This document shows positions 11,519 to 23,525 of a stretch of DNA of 64,000 bases, one piece after another. Position numbers and translations under genes: made by a program. Each line of letters opens with the position of its first letter. Position 1 is the stretch's first letter. The notes below the pieces were generated by a model. It did no database searches. It had not been told where the DNA came from and worked only from the letters and a program-made list of their open reading frames with translations. Location: NCBI GenBank assembly GCA_001051155.2, contig JYIP02000008.1:2170001-2234000 (forward strand). The letters run 5' to 3'. This DNA comes from Chrysoporthe austroafricana. Lineage: Eukaryota > Ascomycota > Sordariomycetes > Diaporthales > Cryphonectriaceae.

Positions 11519-12848
11519 GCGGATTTAGTAGTAGATGTCGATGATGGGAAAGAATACCGTGCTAGGACCAGCTGCGGAAATCGAAAAATGGACAAGGGTC
11601 GCACACATGAAGAGACGACGACCCTCCCAGGACGAATCCGAGACCTACACACAGAGTTGAGGCTCGGCGACCAGCGGGCTTGATGGCACGATCGGGAATT
11701 GAAAGATACGGTCAGGCTTTGCATTTTACTATTTCGGCTGGCGTGTAACGGAGGTTCATACCAATGGCATGAGATTTACGGACCAAGAGCGAAGTCGATG
11801 CACATGCGCCTCTGCGCGTCCCTCGATGCCAGTAACGTGCCAATCTGAAGCTCATGGGCTACGCCGAAGAGCTGTGAATCAGTACAACCCTATTCGTGTC
11901 TACGGATTTCTATACTCAGGTTGCATCCACCGTCTTGAGTGAACCTACTGAAGCAGTAGACTAGGCGCGACTCGGATAGTCAGGCGCGAGGTAGTGAAAG
12001 CTACGTTACCAAATCCTGTCGGCCCGCCTCCCTTTCTTCACTTCCAAATTTCTTAACCCCCGTCCACCGCCCTGGGACTTCTACTTTAGGTCATTCCGCT
12101 TAATTGTCCAGCCAAAACTCTCAAGTTACATACTATTGTATATTGTGTAGGGCAACCTCCCACGATGCATCCTCCCACCGTATTCCTCCCTGTCGCATGT
12201 CCTCTTGTAAGAGAACATTCCTCGGATGAGGCCCGTGGCTTCACATGCGCTGGTGTTGACAAATGCCCTGGCTTGACGACTGGATGTTCAAGAATACAAT
12301 AATTTTCGTAAACATCAATGGCCACGTGACGATCATGTGACAACACCCCGGGTGACCCAGCGGCTCGAACATTTGTTTGGACAACGAGTATTAGTGATCC
12401 GAAGTGTCTTTACTTCAATTCTCTGGTCGCTCTTACTAGTCTAGTCTCGTGGTTTCCTTGGTACAACACTGATTGCAGACGCAGGTGACGGGTGGGTGTA
12501 CAACATTAGTATTATCAATACGCACGCGGTCACTTGAGAGGAAGGTCGCGTTCAGCTGGGCGGTTGATCAGAAATCAAGAGCAATGCGACTCATCCACAA
12601 AGCAGCACACAAAGGACTTCATTTGTCAAGCATCACAACATGGTGATACTCAAAAATGGATTGATGTATATATAAAGGGGCCGTTTGTAAGGTACAAACG
12701 AATTAAGAATGAAAGGTCTGAAATAGGTAGAGAGCGGAAAAGGAAACCGATCGAGTTGTTACTATAGCTACGGGGAATGAAATCCAAGTGTCAAGGATAA
12801 TAGTGTCTATATATTCCGTAGTCTCAGGTTAGTCAATGGGACGTTGAA
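11519..12848. other. Gene-free stretch downstream of uL14
   Basis: uL14 3' flank, then no open frame that looks coding. The part 12360-12830 is AT-richer with low-complexity patches. Confidence 0.45.
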
Positions 12849-13490
12849 TCAGAGAGGAAACGGCTGCTTACCCAGTATGGAACATATGAAGCGAATGGCA
12901 CGGCCCTGGTTTCCCAGGCCGATTGCAATGTCCGCAATAAGATCTTCCCAGGCATCTGTATTGCCGTGGGCGAACAACGGATGAACTGAGCTGAGGTAGG
13001 AAAGAAAGGGGAAATCGATATCACCGTGAAGAGGATTGACAGAGGCCGAGTGGCTTAATTCGAAAGGCGTGTGCCAGTCGCAGGGACCCGCGAGCATCAT
13101 CTCAATGACCACCGAGCAGAAGTACTCCGCTGGGACGAGTCATATCGGACTGAAAAGACGGATGCCTCCCGTGTTCAGAGTGCTGCGACAGTTTCCGACA
13201 CCCGCCGGGCTCTGGGCCAGATCGGGTACGAAAACAGCTGGGAAAAGTGGCACGGTGCACGAGGTCATCGAAGAGCCCTTGGCGAACAATCCTCGAAGAT
13301 TGAGAAAACTGAAACGGGCCTCCAGCGCGCAATTGGAGAGCTCGTCATCAAGGGCGAAGATCGCGTAGTAGCTTGCGATGGGAACAGGCTCTGCGAAATG
13401 ATAAGGCGACCGCCCGTTGGAGCTTTGAACACAACTCCAAGCCGTGGTATTCAGCAAGATGTTCCTTGGAAGCCATGTGTCCAAGATAGG
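12849..13490 (-). other. Coding-like fragments, no recognised family
   Basis: Two minus-strand open segments look protein-like. One (about 13490-13160) contains SPYHFAEPVPIASYYAIFALD and ALEARFSFLNLRG. The other (13126-12849) contains VIEMMLAGPCDWHTPFELS and SVNPLHGDIDFPFLSYLSS, and ends ICSILGKQPFPL. They are in different frames and could be exons of one gene joined near 13127-13160 (CAG at 13128), or remnants. No start codon or domain could be fixed. They lie directly downstream of the MFS gene on the same strand. Confidence 0.3.
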
Positions 13491-13528
13491 TAAAAGTCTG
13501 GCGCTGCAATAGTCTTTCGCCGGCGGCT

Positions 13529-15308
13529 TCAAGTCTTCTGCTGCGCCGTCATGTTTTCGATGCCGGTCTTCGTCTCCGTGTGCTCCTTGCTCATGTGACG
13601 CTGCTTGATAAAGACGCTGGCTACCATCCCCACAGCCGCGATGCAGGTGTACATGATGAACATGTTCCTGATGCTCCACGCGAACGCCTCTTCGACCGCC
13701 AGGCGCTGGCCGGCGTCCGCGAGAGTCCTAGAGATGCCGACGTTCGCTGCCGCATCTTTGCCAGACAGGGCCTTGAGGTCGGTGTCGCTCAGGCCGCTGG
13801 CAGCCAAGAACGAGGAGCGGGACGCCATGCTATTCTGGAACACAACGCCACCGATCACGGTCGCTAGCGATGTTGCCAGGTTGCGGACGAAGCTCAGAGT
13901 CGCGGTGGCGTTGGCCGTATCCGCCTGGCTTACGCTGTTCTGGATGGCCATCGTTGGCGTCTGAAACAGAAGAAACATGCCGATGCCGAAGACGATCTGG
14001 AGGCCGATCATCATCCCGAGGCTCGTCTCCGTTCCAAACATGATGAGAAGACCAGTTCCCAACGTTAGGAAGCTCGTTCCCGCCCAGATAAGCTCCCTAT
14101 AGCGGCCGATCTGGTGGATGGCGACCCCGACCAGTATGTCTCCAGCGGCACAGGTGATAATCATCGGCAGCAGCAGAACACCGCTTTGAAGGGGTGTGGC
14201 AGCCTTCACGCTCTGGAAGTAAAGCGGAAGGTAGAACTCCACGCCGAACGATGCCATGCTGTGCGTGAAGGCGACGATGGCGATAGCGTTTGTCGAGAAC
14301 TCCTTGCTGAAGACGCTGAGCAGCATGAGAGGATACTTGGCCAGGCGCTTCTCGCTGTAGAAGAAGAAGCCGATCATGATCACGCCGAAGGCGATCAGGC
14401 AGATGACTCTCGGGCTGTCCCACGGGTACACAACCCCGCCAAAGTCCAGGCCGAGCAGAAGGAGCAGCGTCACGCCCAGGATCGACAGCGACCCGAACCA
14501 GTCGACGGCCTTGAGCCCGTCGCTGAGCTTCGTGCGCGGGTTGTGGACGTCCAGGAAGAGCAGCATGACCACGAACGTGAGCCCGCAGACCGGCAGGTTG
14601 ATCCAGAAGCACCACCGCCAGCTGGCATACTGCGTGAGCGCTCCGCCGATCACGGGGCCGGTGGTTCCCGCCGTCACCCAGACGAAGCCCATCGCGCCAA
14701 TGTACAGCGCTCGCTGGCGGATGCTGAAGAGATCGGAGATGATGATGTTCACCAGTTGCATCAGGCCGCCACCGGCCGAGCCCTGCAGGGCTCGCCCTGC
14801 GATCAGCATCGCCATGCTCGTAGCCGCTGCAGTGATCACGCTGGCAGCGGCGAAGATGACGATGGCTACCAGGACAGCCGGCTTGCGGCCCCAGATGTCA
14901 CTGCATCTGACCCAGATTGGACCTGCCGCAGCGTTCGCCAGAAGATACGCGCCGCCGATCCACATGTAGCCGGAGGCATTGTGAAGCTCAGAGGCAATAG
15001 TAGGCGCAGAGGTTGCGACAATGGTCTGATCAAGAGCCCCGATGAACAGCTCGAGCTGGGGAGAGAGGGTTGTCAGCTGACGATTGCTCATGAGGAACCT
15101 GTTAGTTGCAGACGGGCCTACGTACGCAGAGCGCAATGAGGATGGTGTAGATACGCAGCTTCGACCGCTGGTGAGATCCCTCCGACACATCAAGCTGCTC
15201 AATGGCGTGCTCGTTCGGCTTTTGTCCGGCTGTGGCTTCCTCAGGAGCCACGACTGCTGAAACTTCAGCGTTAGCCGTGCCGGGCTCGAGCACGGTGATG
15301 TCGTCCAT
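13529..15308 (-). CDS. MFS drug/metabolite exporter, DHA2 (14-TM) type
   Basis: Exons 15308-15126 and 15055-13529, with a 70-bp intron (GTACGT ... CCCCCAG), give 569 residues. The splice joins ILIALC to LELFIGALDQTIVATSAPTIA, the conserved TM1 motif of DHA2 transporters (ALDQTIV...PTI). Further family marks are the antiporter motif C region (GAMGFVWVTAGTTGPVIGGALTQ), the SDIWGRKPA loop 2-3 motif, and WRWCFWINLPV after TM5. About 14 membrane segments are visible, with a hydrophilic Glu/Ala-rich N-terminal tail and a charged C-terminal tail. These proteins export toxic compounds or secondary metabolites across the plasma membrane by proton antiport. No biosynthetic gene is adjacent, so a cluster role is not supported. 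Confidence 0.93.
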
Positions 15309-17314
15309 CGTCTATATTTCTGATGTCTGGTTTGGGCGGACGTTGTGTTTGTGAAAGGTCGTACAAAGCACAGTATTGTAAGTCCTGACCGCCGTGGGTG
15401 GGGCTTCTGGCCCTACTTGGCGCGCCCTTAAATCAACAGGCTATTGTTGTACTAGTCTTCCCCTGGCCTCACTCCTCGGTATTGGCACCCCTTGCTCATA
15501 CAGTAGCGCTTACTGCCAATAAGTTACTATTTGACCCAAATGGCCTTGCGATTATAATTATCAGGCAGCAGCTTAATTCCTGAGAGACCTTCCGCAGGTG
15601 ACCTTACCTATGAAATAAATTAGCATTATTACCATAGGCCTTGCTATAAGTCACAACAAGAGATACCGGGATATTGAAAGGCTCCACCATCTATTTGCCT
15701 CCTCCATAAGTTCTTTAAGCTGGTTTCAAAAGGTTTGAAGACCTTCCTAAATAGGTTGTGAGCATATCAAGGGTCAAGAAAGGAAGGACATCACTAGTGG
15801 CTAGCACATTTATTCATGTAGTACGGGAGCGGTCACTGCAATGATTGGCCAGCCACCTATGTCGGATGTCTTGGTGCCACCAGCATAGGTATATAGTAGC
15901 ACATACGGCCAAGGTGCTTGCATTGAAGCAGCACCCCCCCTAGCAGTATCTACTCACCTTATGTGTTTAGCTTTGAAAGCATCAGATCTATAAGCACCTC
16001 CTAAATGATAAATCTTTATCTCTATGCCCGCTTGATAGGCTAATTAGGTAGTCAAGATCAGACATGACGAGTATAAATGCCTATTATCCAGCACAGAGGG
16101 CGCTCCTGGCTCAGGTAGACGTTATTACTTGCTCTTTCCCCAGTTTGCGGTCTCGAATGGCGGATATTCTTTAGCGAAAGTGCTGTCACGCAGCCTCAGG
16201 ATCGGAAACAGCAGGTGATGAATGTGAAAAATCCTTCGAAACTCAGGGAAAAGGTGTACTATTACTGCATAGCTGACAACAAGGAAGAAGACTGAGACAA
16301 CTAATCTATGAGTTAGTATTATTGGCTTCATTTAAGCTGGGAAATGTCTGCAAGACTACACACAGCGATGGTTAGCCCCCAGCGTGTGGCAGGACACCAA
16401 GTGGCAAGCGTGAGGTAGCCCTGAGAATCAACTCATTAATGATCCGTCTTCAGTCTGGAGGAGGCTTGCTCAAGATCCTAGGCTGCCGTCCTGTGCATAG
16501 CTCAAGCTTGTCTCCATGATACGACGCCGTCCTAGCAGAAAAGTACAGTCTATAAAGATAAGATAGGGTGCTTAGAATGTGAGCAGTCCGAAGACATGCA
16601 GTGTAACAAAAGGTAACTACATGCATTTCGGCTGTAGTTGGTCTGCCCTGGAATCGGTGAAATGAACTAAGAACAATAATGAGAAATATAAACTCAAATG
16701 TGAGGGCTCGTTGGCAGAAGGTGTTAGTGAGGATCCGAGGTAGATCGGTGCTTACTTTGGTGTTCATCTCAATTCATTATGTTCTTGGTGCCTTCACTAA
16801 CTGGGCCTAAGCTACTCTTCGTATCACCTCGCCGTTCAGCTCCGTCAGCAGCCTTCGAACTCGGATGCAAAGGAGCCCCTTGCCAGTCAGCCCGGCTCAA
16901 GAAGTTTCACGATCACCAAGTCAGATTTCACGAGAACAAACATCAATATCAATTTACCGATCGCCGACTATCCGTGTATCAAGTCAATGTTTGTCCGACC
17001 GTCCATGGCCCGACCGAACCGTTGCAAATGCGAATGCAAAACCCCTCCGGTAGTTACCCTCTCGCTATGCTCCTCCTTATATGTAGTACAAATAGTAAAT
17101 CCAGATGAAGAGACCGGAAGGGCGGTCAAAGACGTAGCCACGTCCGCCTCCGAATGATGCAGGTCCCGCAGAAAGTGAAATGTTGTATCCCATATTCCCC
17201 AAGGAGGAAATAGGCTTCTGTACCTTTTGTTCATGTTTGTTGGTGTCGTTCCGCTTCGACACCTCGTTCTCGTACTAGAAATCGAAGCTTCTCTTCGTCC
17301 TCGTTCCCGAATCC
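15309..17314. other. Gene-poor, partly decayed AT-rich stretch
   Basis: No secure gene. The part 15420-16120 is AT-rich with many short T/A runs and looks like decayed repeat. At 15588-15599 twelve bases (CCTTCCGCAGGT) equal the complement of the very conserved 3' end of 18S rRNA, but similarity fades at once. Two minus-strand frames encode hydrophobic peptides (16331-16125, VVSVFFLVVSYAVIVHL; 16767-16450, FEFIFLIIVLSSF), with a GTAAGC donor-like site after MNTK near 16755. A small membrane gene is conceivable but unsupported. The end is the 3' flank of the AT-hook gene. Confidence 0.4.
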
Positions 17315-20300
17315 CTACGGTCCATGTCTCCAGCTGTGCTCAAACCTCCGAAGCCTCCCATCCAGCTCTCCATTGGAGAACGGCAGGCGAGGGTGCAAAT
17401 CAGCATAGCCATTATCCAAGAACGGATTCTGGCTCGCTGGTTCCCGTAGAGTCGGCATAGGTGGCGGCTGTCGAAAATCTGGTTCGTGGTACTGCGTTGC
17501 AGCAGGACCAGGTCCGGCCATCGCCCGTGGAGACGGCAGGGCAACGCCACCGTGTGGAGGAGGAGCCGCCCCGTCAGGGCTAAAGGGGTGTAACATGCCG
17601 TCGTATCCGCGAGGAGGCTGCTGCTGGGGTGGTAAGGGGATCGGAGCAATCGCCTCGGGGAGTGCCGCTGGGGGTGGCAGGGCTGGTGGGGTGGTGGCAG
17701 CCTGCGAGTGTGCAGACGGCGGCGCTGACTCGGGCTGTGGCGTGGGCGTTGTGGTTTTATCGTCCGAGACCTTCTGCTTCTTACGTGCCAGTGTCTCCTT
17801 GCGTTTGTTAACCGCCTGACGCATCGAACCGTTCGCCCATCGAGCTGTAAGTCACGAAATGAGAGGCCTATGTTAGCAGCTGTTTCTCACAATATGATGA
17901 TTACACAACACAGCGTGCGGACCACCGTGAGTAGGAAAGATACGTCAAGAAAGATCTTTCTCCATACCCTTCATGCTGGCGCTCATTTTCTCGCTCTTGG
18001 TCATGCTGGCGTAGTCCTTCTCGCTGAGCTCGTCGCCGTCCGGCCCGGCGCCACCATTAACAGACGCGTTGGACGAGGGCACGGGCGTTGCGCGTCCAGA
18101 TCCGGTGTTCGCGCGGCCGTCGGGGGGGAGGGATCCGTGGCGGCCTGAGATGGTGCCCAGCGGTGGTAGGGGCGGCGCGTTCTGCAGCATGGGCGGCATC
18201 GACATCGATCCGGGGGAGGCGTTCACGGGGAACATTACCTGTCCGGGTCCGGCACCGGGGAAGGAGGGTGGTGGGGGACCATTGAACATGTTAGGCTCAA
18301 AATGCGCGTAGCCATGGAAATTGGACGGCGGCTGGAGCGGCGCCAGGGGTTGGGGCTGTGGTAGCGGAGGGCCGGCAGGCTGAGGCGTCGCGCCCTGCTT
18401 CCCTCTATTAGTATGAATTTTGATTTTGACGATTTTCCTGCGGGCGGGTGACTGGGGCCTTGGTGGAGGTGTCTCAACGGAATGATTGCTTGGGGCGGAG
18501 AAGGGGTTGGCACCGACAGAGGAAGGTGCTGCGACGTGTCCTGGTCGCACGGGAGATGGCGCAATGAGTGGTCCTGGTCCGGGGCCGCCGCCGGTCACGT
18601 TGATAAAGGGGTTGCTGGGAGGCGCGAGGACGGATGCTGCCAGAGGCTGGTATCCATGCGAAGGTGGATGATACTGAGGGCCGCCGTTGAATGGCGCTGG
18701 TGCCAGGGTAGATGGGTACGACGTGGGCTCTGGATCCTGCTGGCGGTTCTTGGGCTTCCGGCCCCTCCTAGGCCGGGGCTCAACGTGCACATGGTTGATC
18801 GGGTCGGCCAATTCGGAGTAGTTCTTCCTGGTCCTATTGCGGAAGGAATAGCTACTCCCAACAGTACGCACTGAGCTGGCTGACGATGAAGTCGATGGGC
18901 GCTTCTCTTCTGTAGGTGTGATGGTGTCATCGTTAGTAGGGATGCTGCTGGTTGTGCTGTAGAAGGTCCGCGCTGGTATCTCGACCTTGGGCTTTCGGCC
19001 GCGCCGTTTTTTAAGAGCAGGCCCGTCTTCCTGCCTAGCCTGGCCATGAGCAGAGCCCTGAAGCTGAGTATCCTCGATCGAAGCAGTAGGAACATCCTGA
19101 GGCGCAATCTCGGAGACAGCAGCAGCGCCGCGGCGACGCTTGCGGGTGACAACTTGCTCCATGGCCCCATCATTCTGCGCAACTTCTGCAGCAACAGCTG
19201 TCGCAGCCTCCCGAGCAGCCTTCTCTGCCGCTTCCCGCTCGGCAGCCGCGCGAGCTTCAGCCTCCTTGACGGCTTTAGGCTTCGGCCCTCGCTTCTTCCT
19301 CGGAGGGAGCTCCTGGATAGGAGCAGGCTCAGGCTGCAGCTCGAGCTGTTGAGCTCCGCCTTCATTGTCGCTCTCGAAATCTCCATCCGCATTTCGTCTG
19401 CGGCGACGCTTCCTGAGATTTGTAGGCTCGCTTGGCGTGGGAGCTCTGCTAAGCTCCTTGCTATCGTCAGACAGGAGACGCGCAGGCCTCCGCGTGCGTT
19501 TGCCTGTGATGATGGCCGCGGGCTCTTCGCCTATCGCCTCTGCGGCCCGCTGGCTAGGTTTGGGCCTGTTGCGGAGGCGAGTATTTTGCAGGCCGTCTCT
19601 CTGGGCGATGGGGTCCTGTCTTGCAATCATGCTGGGTCGGGGATCCCACTCGAAGCCCCAAGCCTGGGCCGCGATCTGGTCCTGGTATCGCTCATATGCC
19701 TCTGGGTTTAGAAGAGGGTGGCGGTGCTTCTTCTCGTTAGCCTTGTCTGCACGGAGACCCTTGACCTCGAAGTCTCGCTTCTCCAGAGTGACGGAGCCGT
19801 TGGTCTTGGCCAGATCTCTAGCTTCGCGGGCCACCAGAGCGGCATCGTGCGCGCGCCGGCGGACAGCGTTGTCTTCGTCTTCAGTGATCAGCCTCTGCTT
19901 CTTCCATTCTTCCTGCCAGGCTACCAAAGCGTTGGTTGACTGGGCCAAAATGTTGTAGAGATCCTCGTCTGACATGTTCTTGTGGTCGTCAAGGATGTTG
20001 ATGAACTCAGTCGGGGACCTGATTCGGGGGAAGCTGTATTGCTTGCGCGGCTTAGGCTTTCGCATCGACTCAATGACCGGCTCTGGGGAGGCTGCTCGGC
20101 TGGCAGAGACCGACTCGGGGGCTGGAGTCGGCATCTCGGACGTGGCTGCTGGAGTCGGTGCATTGGAGCCCGTCTCTCCCTCAAAACCTGGCTGAGTTTC
20201 CTGGCTGCCTGCATCCTTTTCGGGTGCCATAGACCCGAGATCCTCACCTTGCTCATCTGCGCTATCAGACGGTTGCAGGATAGGGGTCTCAAAGGGCGTA

Positions 20301-22501
20301 GGCACACCCGAATCCTGGCTGGCTTCTGGGTACACCTCTCGTGCGTCCTGATATGGGGCGAGAAAGGAAAAGTCCCGAGGAGGATATGACCGAATTGGGC
20401 GGGGCTGCTCAATTCTAGTGGTAGCCCTACTTGCACGGCGCTCCCTTGACTTTGGTGGCTCTTGCTCGATGCTCTGACGGATCTTTGGTGGCCTGCCAGG
20501 CCCTCTCTTCTTCGGGGTCTCGGGGATGACGGGCGGGGGGGCATCATGAGCGGGAGCAGAACGGTTGGCGGCCTTAAACCTGCCATCAATTTTCTTGCTG
20601 GCAGCCGGCTGGTCTCTGGTCAGCGAAGGAGACTCTTCATCAGCCGCGGCGGAGTCCTCAGCAATGCGATTCAATCGCCGCTGAAAGGTAAAAAAAAAGT
20701 CAGCTTGAGTTTCTGGCGAGCATCGTTTTGATATAATCAATAAAGCGCTAGCGACACGTACCCTGGGGCGGAGGGATGGCTTCTGCAGGTCCTGGGCCCC
20801 ATCCATTGCGTCTTGTTGTTGCTGGGATTCAATTGGTGCTTGTTTTGATTTCCTTGTTAGTGTAACTCTGGTGGTATGTTGAACGGGAGGCTGCTCAATC
20901 GTTTGCTCAGTCGTTTGCTCGGCAGGCTGCTCAGCGGGCTGCTCAGTAGGCGGCTCAGCAGGCGGCTCAGCAGGTTCCTTAGTCTTGGAAGCCGCAGGAG
21001 TGGATTTCTTAAGGAGGAGGTCGCTGGGAGAAACGGCTTCTGTAGCGTCAGAATCGGTGGAGTTTTTTGAGCTCGGTCGAGGTGCTGATTGAGAAGCGTC
21101 CGCAGCACCAATTGAGACACTGTTGGTCTGAAAGCTTTGAGGATCCTGTATTGGCGAGGGTTGATTGGCGGCTTCAGAATTAGTAATTGCAGGCACAATG
21201 GGAGCTGCCAATTGTGACTGATCCTCAACTCTGCTGTCATCGTGGTCAGACAATAATTGAGCCGATTGTTCCTCGACCTGCGTCTCCCCTTCATTTGCTC
21301 GAATCTTCGGCGCATTATCAGGAGCAGGTGAGTGGGCGGTCAGGTGATCCAGAGGTGCATCGTTCTGCGCTGGCTGGGCTGAGGATTCGCGCTTGCTGAA
21401 ATCGGGTGTGGCTTCCATTTCTGGCTGTATAGCAGCTGGCGAGGTGACCTGGGTCTGCGAGAGGATGGGCTGCTGGAAACTGCTGTTGCGCGACGGGGAC
21501 TGGCCCGAATTATTGCTCGCCGTCTCTGACGGCTGGCTGGCTGAGGAGGAGGGGAACTGCATGGCCACGCCGACCTCGATGGTGTCCTTGAGCTCGGTGT
21601 CAGAGGGCTGCTGCTCGGGCGAGGGCTCCTCCACGGGGGCGGCCGACGCGGTGCTTTTCCTCTTGGTGTACGGCCGGCGCTGCGGCACGGGGGAGGCGGT
21701 CCTCTGCTTGTCGCCGCGGCCCCTCTTTTTTGCCGGCACGGCGGCCGGCGGAGGCTGAGGCTCTTCCTGCTGGTCAAAGGTAGGGTCAACGATGGGCTGC
21801 CGTTTGCGAGCGGCGCGGGCCCCGGAGGCGGTGGCGGCCGGCTGGGGGCTCTCTGCGGACTGGATGTATATATCGGCCGCATCATCATCGTTCATCTGGG
21901 CATAGTCGATGCGGGCGCGCTTCCGGAGCGAGTGGCCGCCCTTGACCTTGGCGTCGTCGTCGGCAGCGCCGGCGTCAGTGGGATATTCCAGGGTGCGCGC
22001 CCTCTTCCGGCCGGTGGTGTGCCGGGGGGTGGGCTGGGGGGTAGAGAAGGTGAATGAGTGGCCCAGGCCCGGCTTGGGCGCCCTCTCGGAGCGAGGGGCG
22101 GGATCCGCACTGGGCGTGGCAGAGGAGGACATGTCCGTCGGGGCGGGCGAGGAGGAGGCGGACTTGTGCAGGCGAGGGTGAGAAGGGGTGAGTTTACCAC
22201 GGCCTCCTCGGGTGGTCGGCGTGCGGGCGTGAGCGTGAGCGTGAGCGCCGGCGGGCGGGTCAACGTGGAAGCTGAGCACGCTGGTCAGAGAGCTGGAGCC
22301 GGGGGCGTCATCATAGGGGTGGTGAATCCCCGAGGACGACGACGGCCGGCCAGCACGAGAAGAACCCCGGGGGCGGCCAGGCTTCCTCGACCCGCGGCCC
22401 TGGGTCTGGGACTGGGACTGGCTATGGTGGTGATGCTGGCCTTGCTGCTGCGGTGGAGGCTCCTGCTGCTGGGGCTGCTGGTTTTGGTGCTGCGAGTCCA
22501 T
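17315..22501 (-). CDS. Large AT-hook nuclear protein
   Basis: Exons 22501-20762, 20680-17968 and 17844-17315 give 1,660 residues. At least five AT-hook cores are visible (KPGRPRG near the N-terminus, RGPGRPPK, KKRGPKPK, RRGRKPK twice), which bind the minor groove of AT-rich DNA. Long low-complexity Gln, Pro and Ser tracts surround a conserved-looking charged block in the middle (SFPRIRSPTEFINILDD, MSDEDLYNILAQSTN, AWQEEWKKQR, ...HPLLNPEAYERYQDQIAAQ, GFEWDPRPSMIARQDP). The last splice makes SMKARWANGSMRQAVNKRK, a motif I associate with fungal chromatin-type proteins of this kind. It is probably a chromatin or transcription factor complex subunit; I cannot name the complex. Repeats of EQPAEQ and AEPPAEPP occur near 20900. 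The first intron is 81 bp without a stop in frame (see findings). Confidence 0.85.
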
Positions 22502-23525
22502 GGTGCAGCCAATCAGAGGCGCCGCTGCTCAAAGGAATAATAAGGGGCACCCGGAAATCACCGCACGTAGACTGGGCCGGTGTTAGTAGTGCGCGCCAGA
22601 AACGGCCACCCGGGCATATGCTGCACGCCGACTTCGTAATAGCTGGGAGGGGGGTGCGCGCAGAGGCAGGAGCAGGGCCTCGCGGGCCAGAGGAATTTTC
22701 TGGAGCGTGGGAGCGATCGCACGGCGGATTGTGAGAGAGGGCGTGTGAGGGACTTGGGCGAGTGAGATGAGATGACATGCTGCAACGCGCACGCATATGC
22801 CGTCTGTCCCCCTTACTGCACCGCAAACCCGCCGTCGAAGCACCATCAGCACGTACCTTGATAATTCAAAAAGCACCGTCGGCAAATTCTCCCTGAGGGC
22901 GGCGACCCGTTGCCGTATTTTTCGGGGGGTGCAAAATGGCCGGTGGGTGCAATATCAGAATGTGAAACGGGCCATCTCTTCAGCGTGTTGTCGCCTCTTT
23001 TTCCAGACTCGACCTGGGCTTGCTGGCCGGCACGGATTTTCAGAGGTCATGACCTCCAGGCCAGATCCTGCTCCAATGACAGCCTCAGTAAGCCAGAGGA
23101 CGCTCGGGCCACCGGTGCTGGCAGGCCCCGTCGCAGGGTGCTGGAGCGCCTGGCAGGGCCAGAGAGACGTATCCGGTACCTGGGTACCTCCCGCGGCCGG
23201 GCCCAGCGCTGCACCCAATCACATTTCACGCTTTGGCCGTAGCCTCACACTAGCCCCCATGCGTCCTAGCCCGTCTTTGTCCCCTACTATGGTAGCTACT
23301 GACGTGCATTTGATACCTCAGGGCAGCTCTCCTCCCCTCCAGGCCTGGCGGCATTGCAACGGCAACCTACCTGCATAGTACAGGCTACGACAGCCCACAC
23401 TCGCGCTCCCCAAGACGGCTCTGTTACACCCAAGAGGCTCCCTTCTGCCACTGCCCGTCTCCTCTGCACCCTGTCATCCATCCCATCCACACCAGCCGCC
23501 CTGAACAGCTGACCCCGCCTTCGAG
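22502..23525. other. Divergent promoter region (AT-hook protein / MTC1-like)
   Basis: A 1-kb region between two divergent starts. No gene seen. Both genes probably draw their promoters and leaders from here; the last 150 bases before 23526 are C-rich and leader-like. Confidence 0.5.

Noticed and set aside
14114..15139. A 341-codon plus-strand frame over the MFS gene
   Set aside because: Shadow of the MFS exon; the minus-strand frame has full DHA2 motifs and a fitting intron.
15588..15620. A possible 18S rRNA gene fragment
   Set aside because: Only 12 bases match exactly and the rest does not follow the rRNA; kept as a weak finding, not a feature.
16450..16767. A possible small membrane protein with exons at 16767-16450 and 16331-16125
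   Set aside because: Hydrophobic segments and one donor-like site exist, but no consistent frame, start and stop could be assembled.
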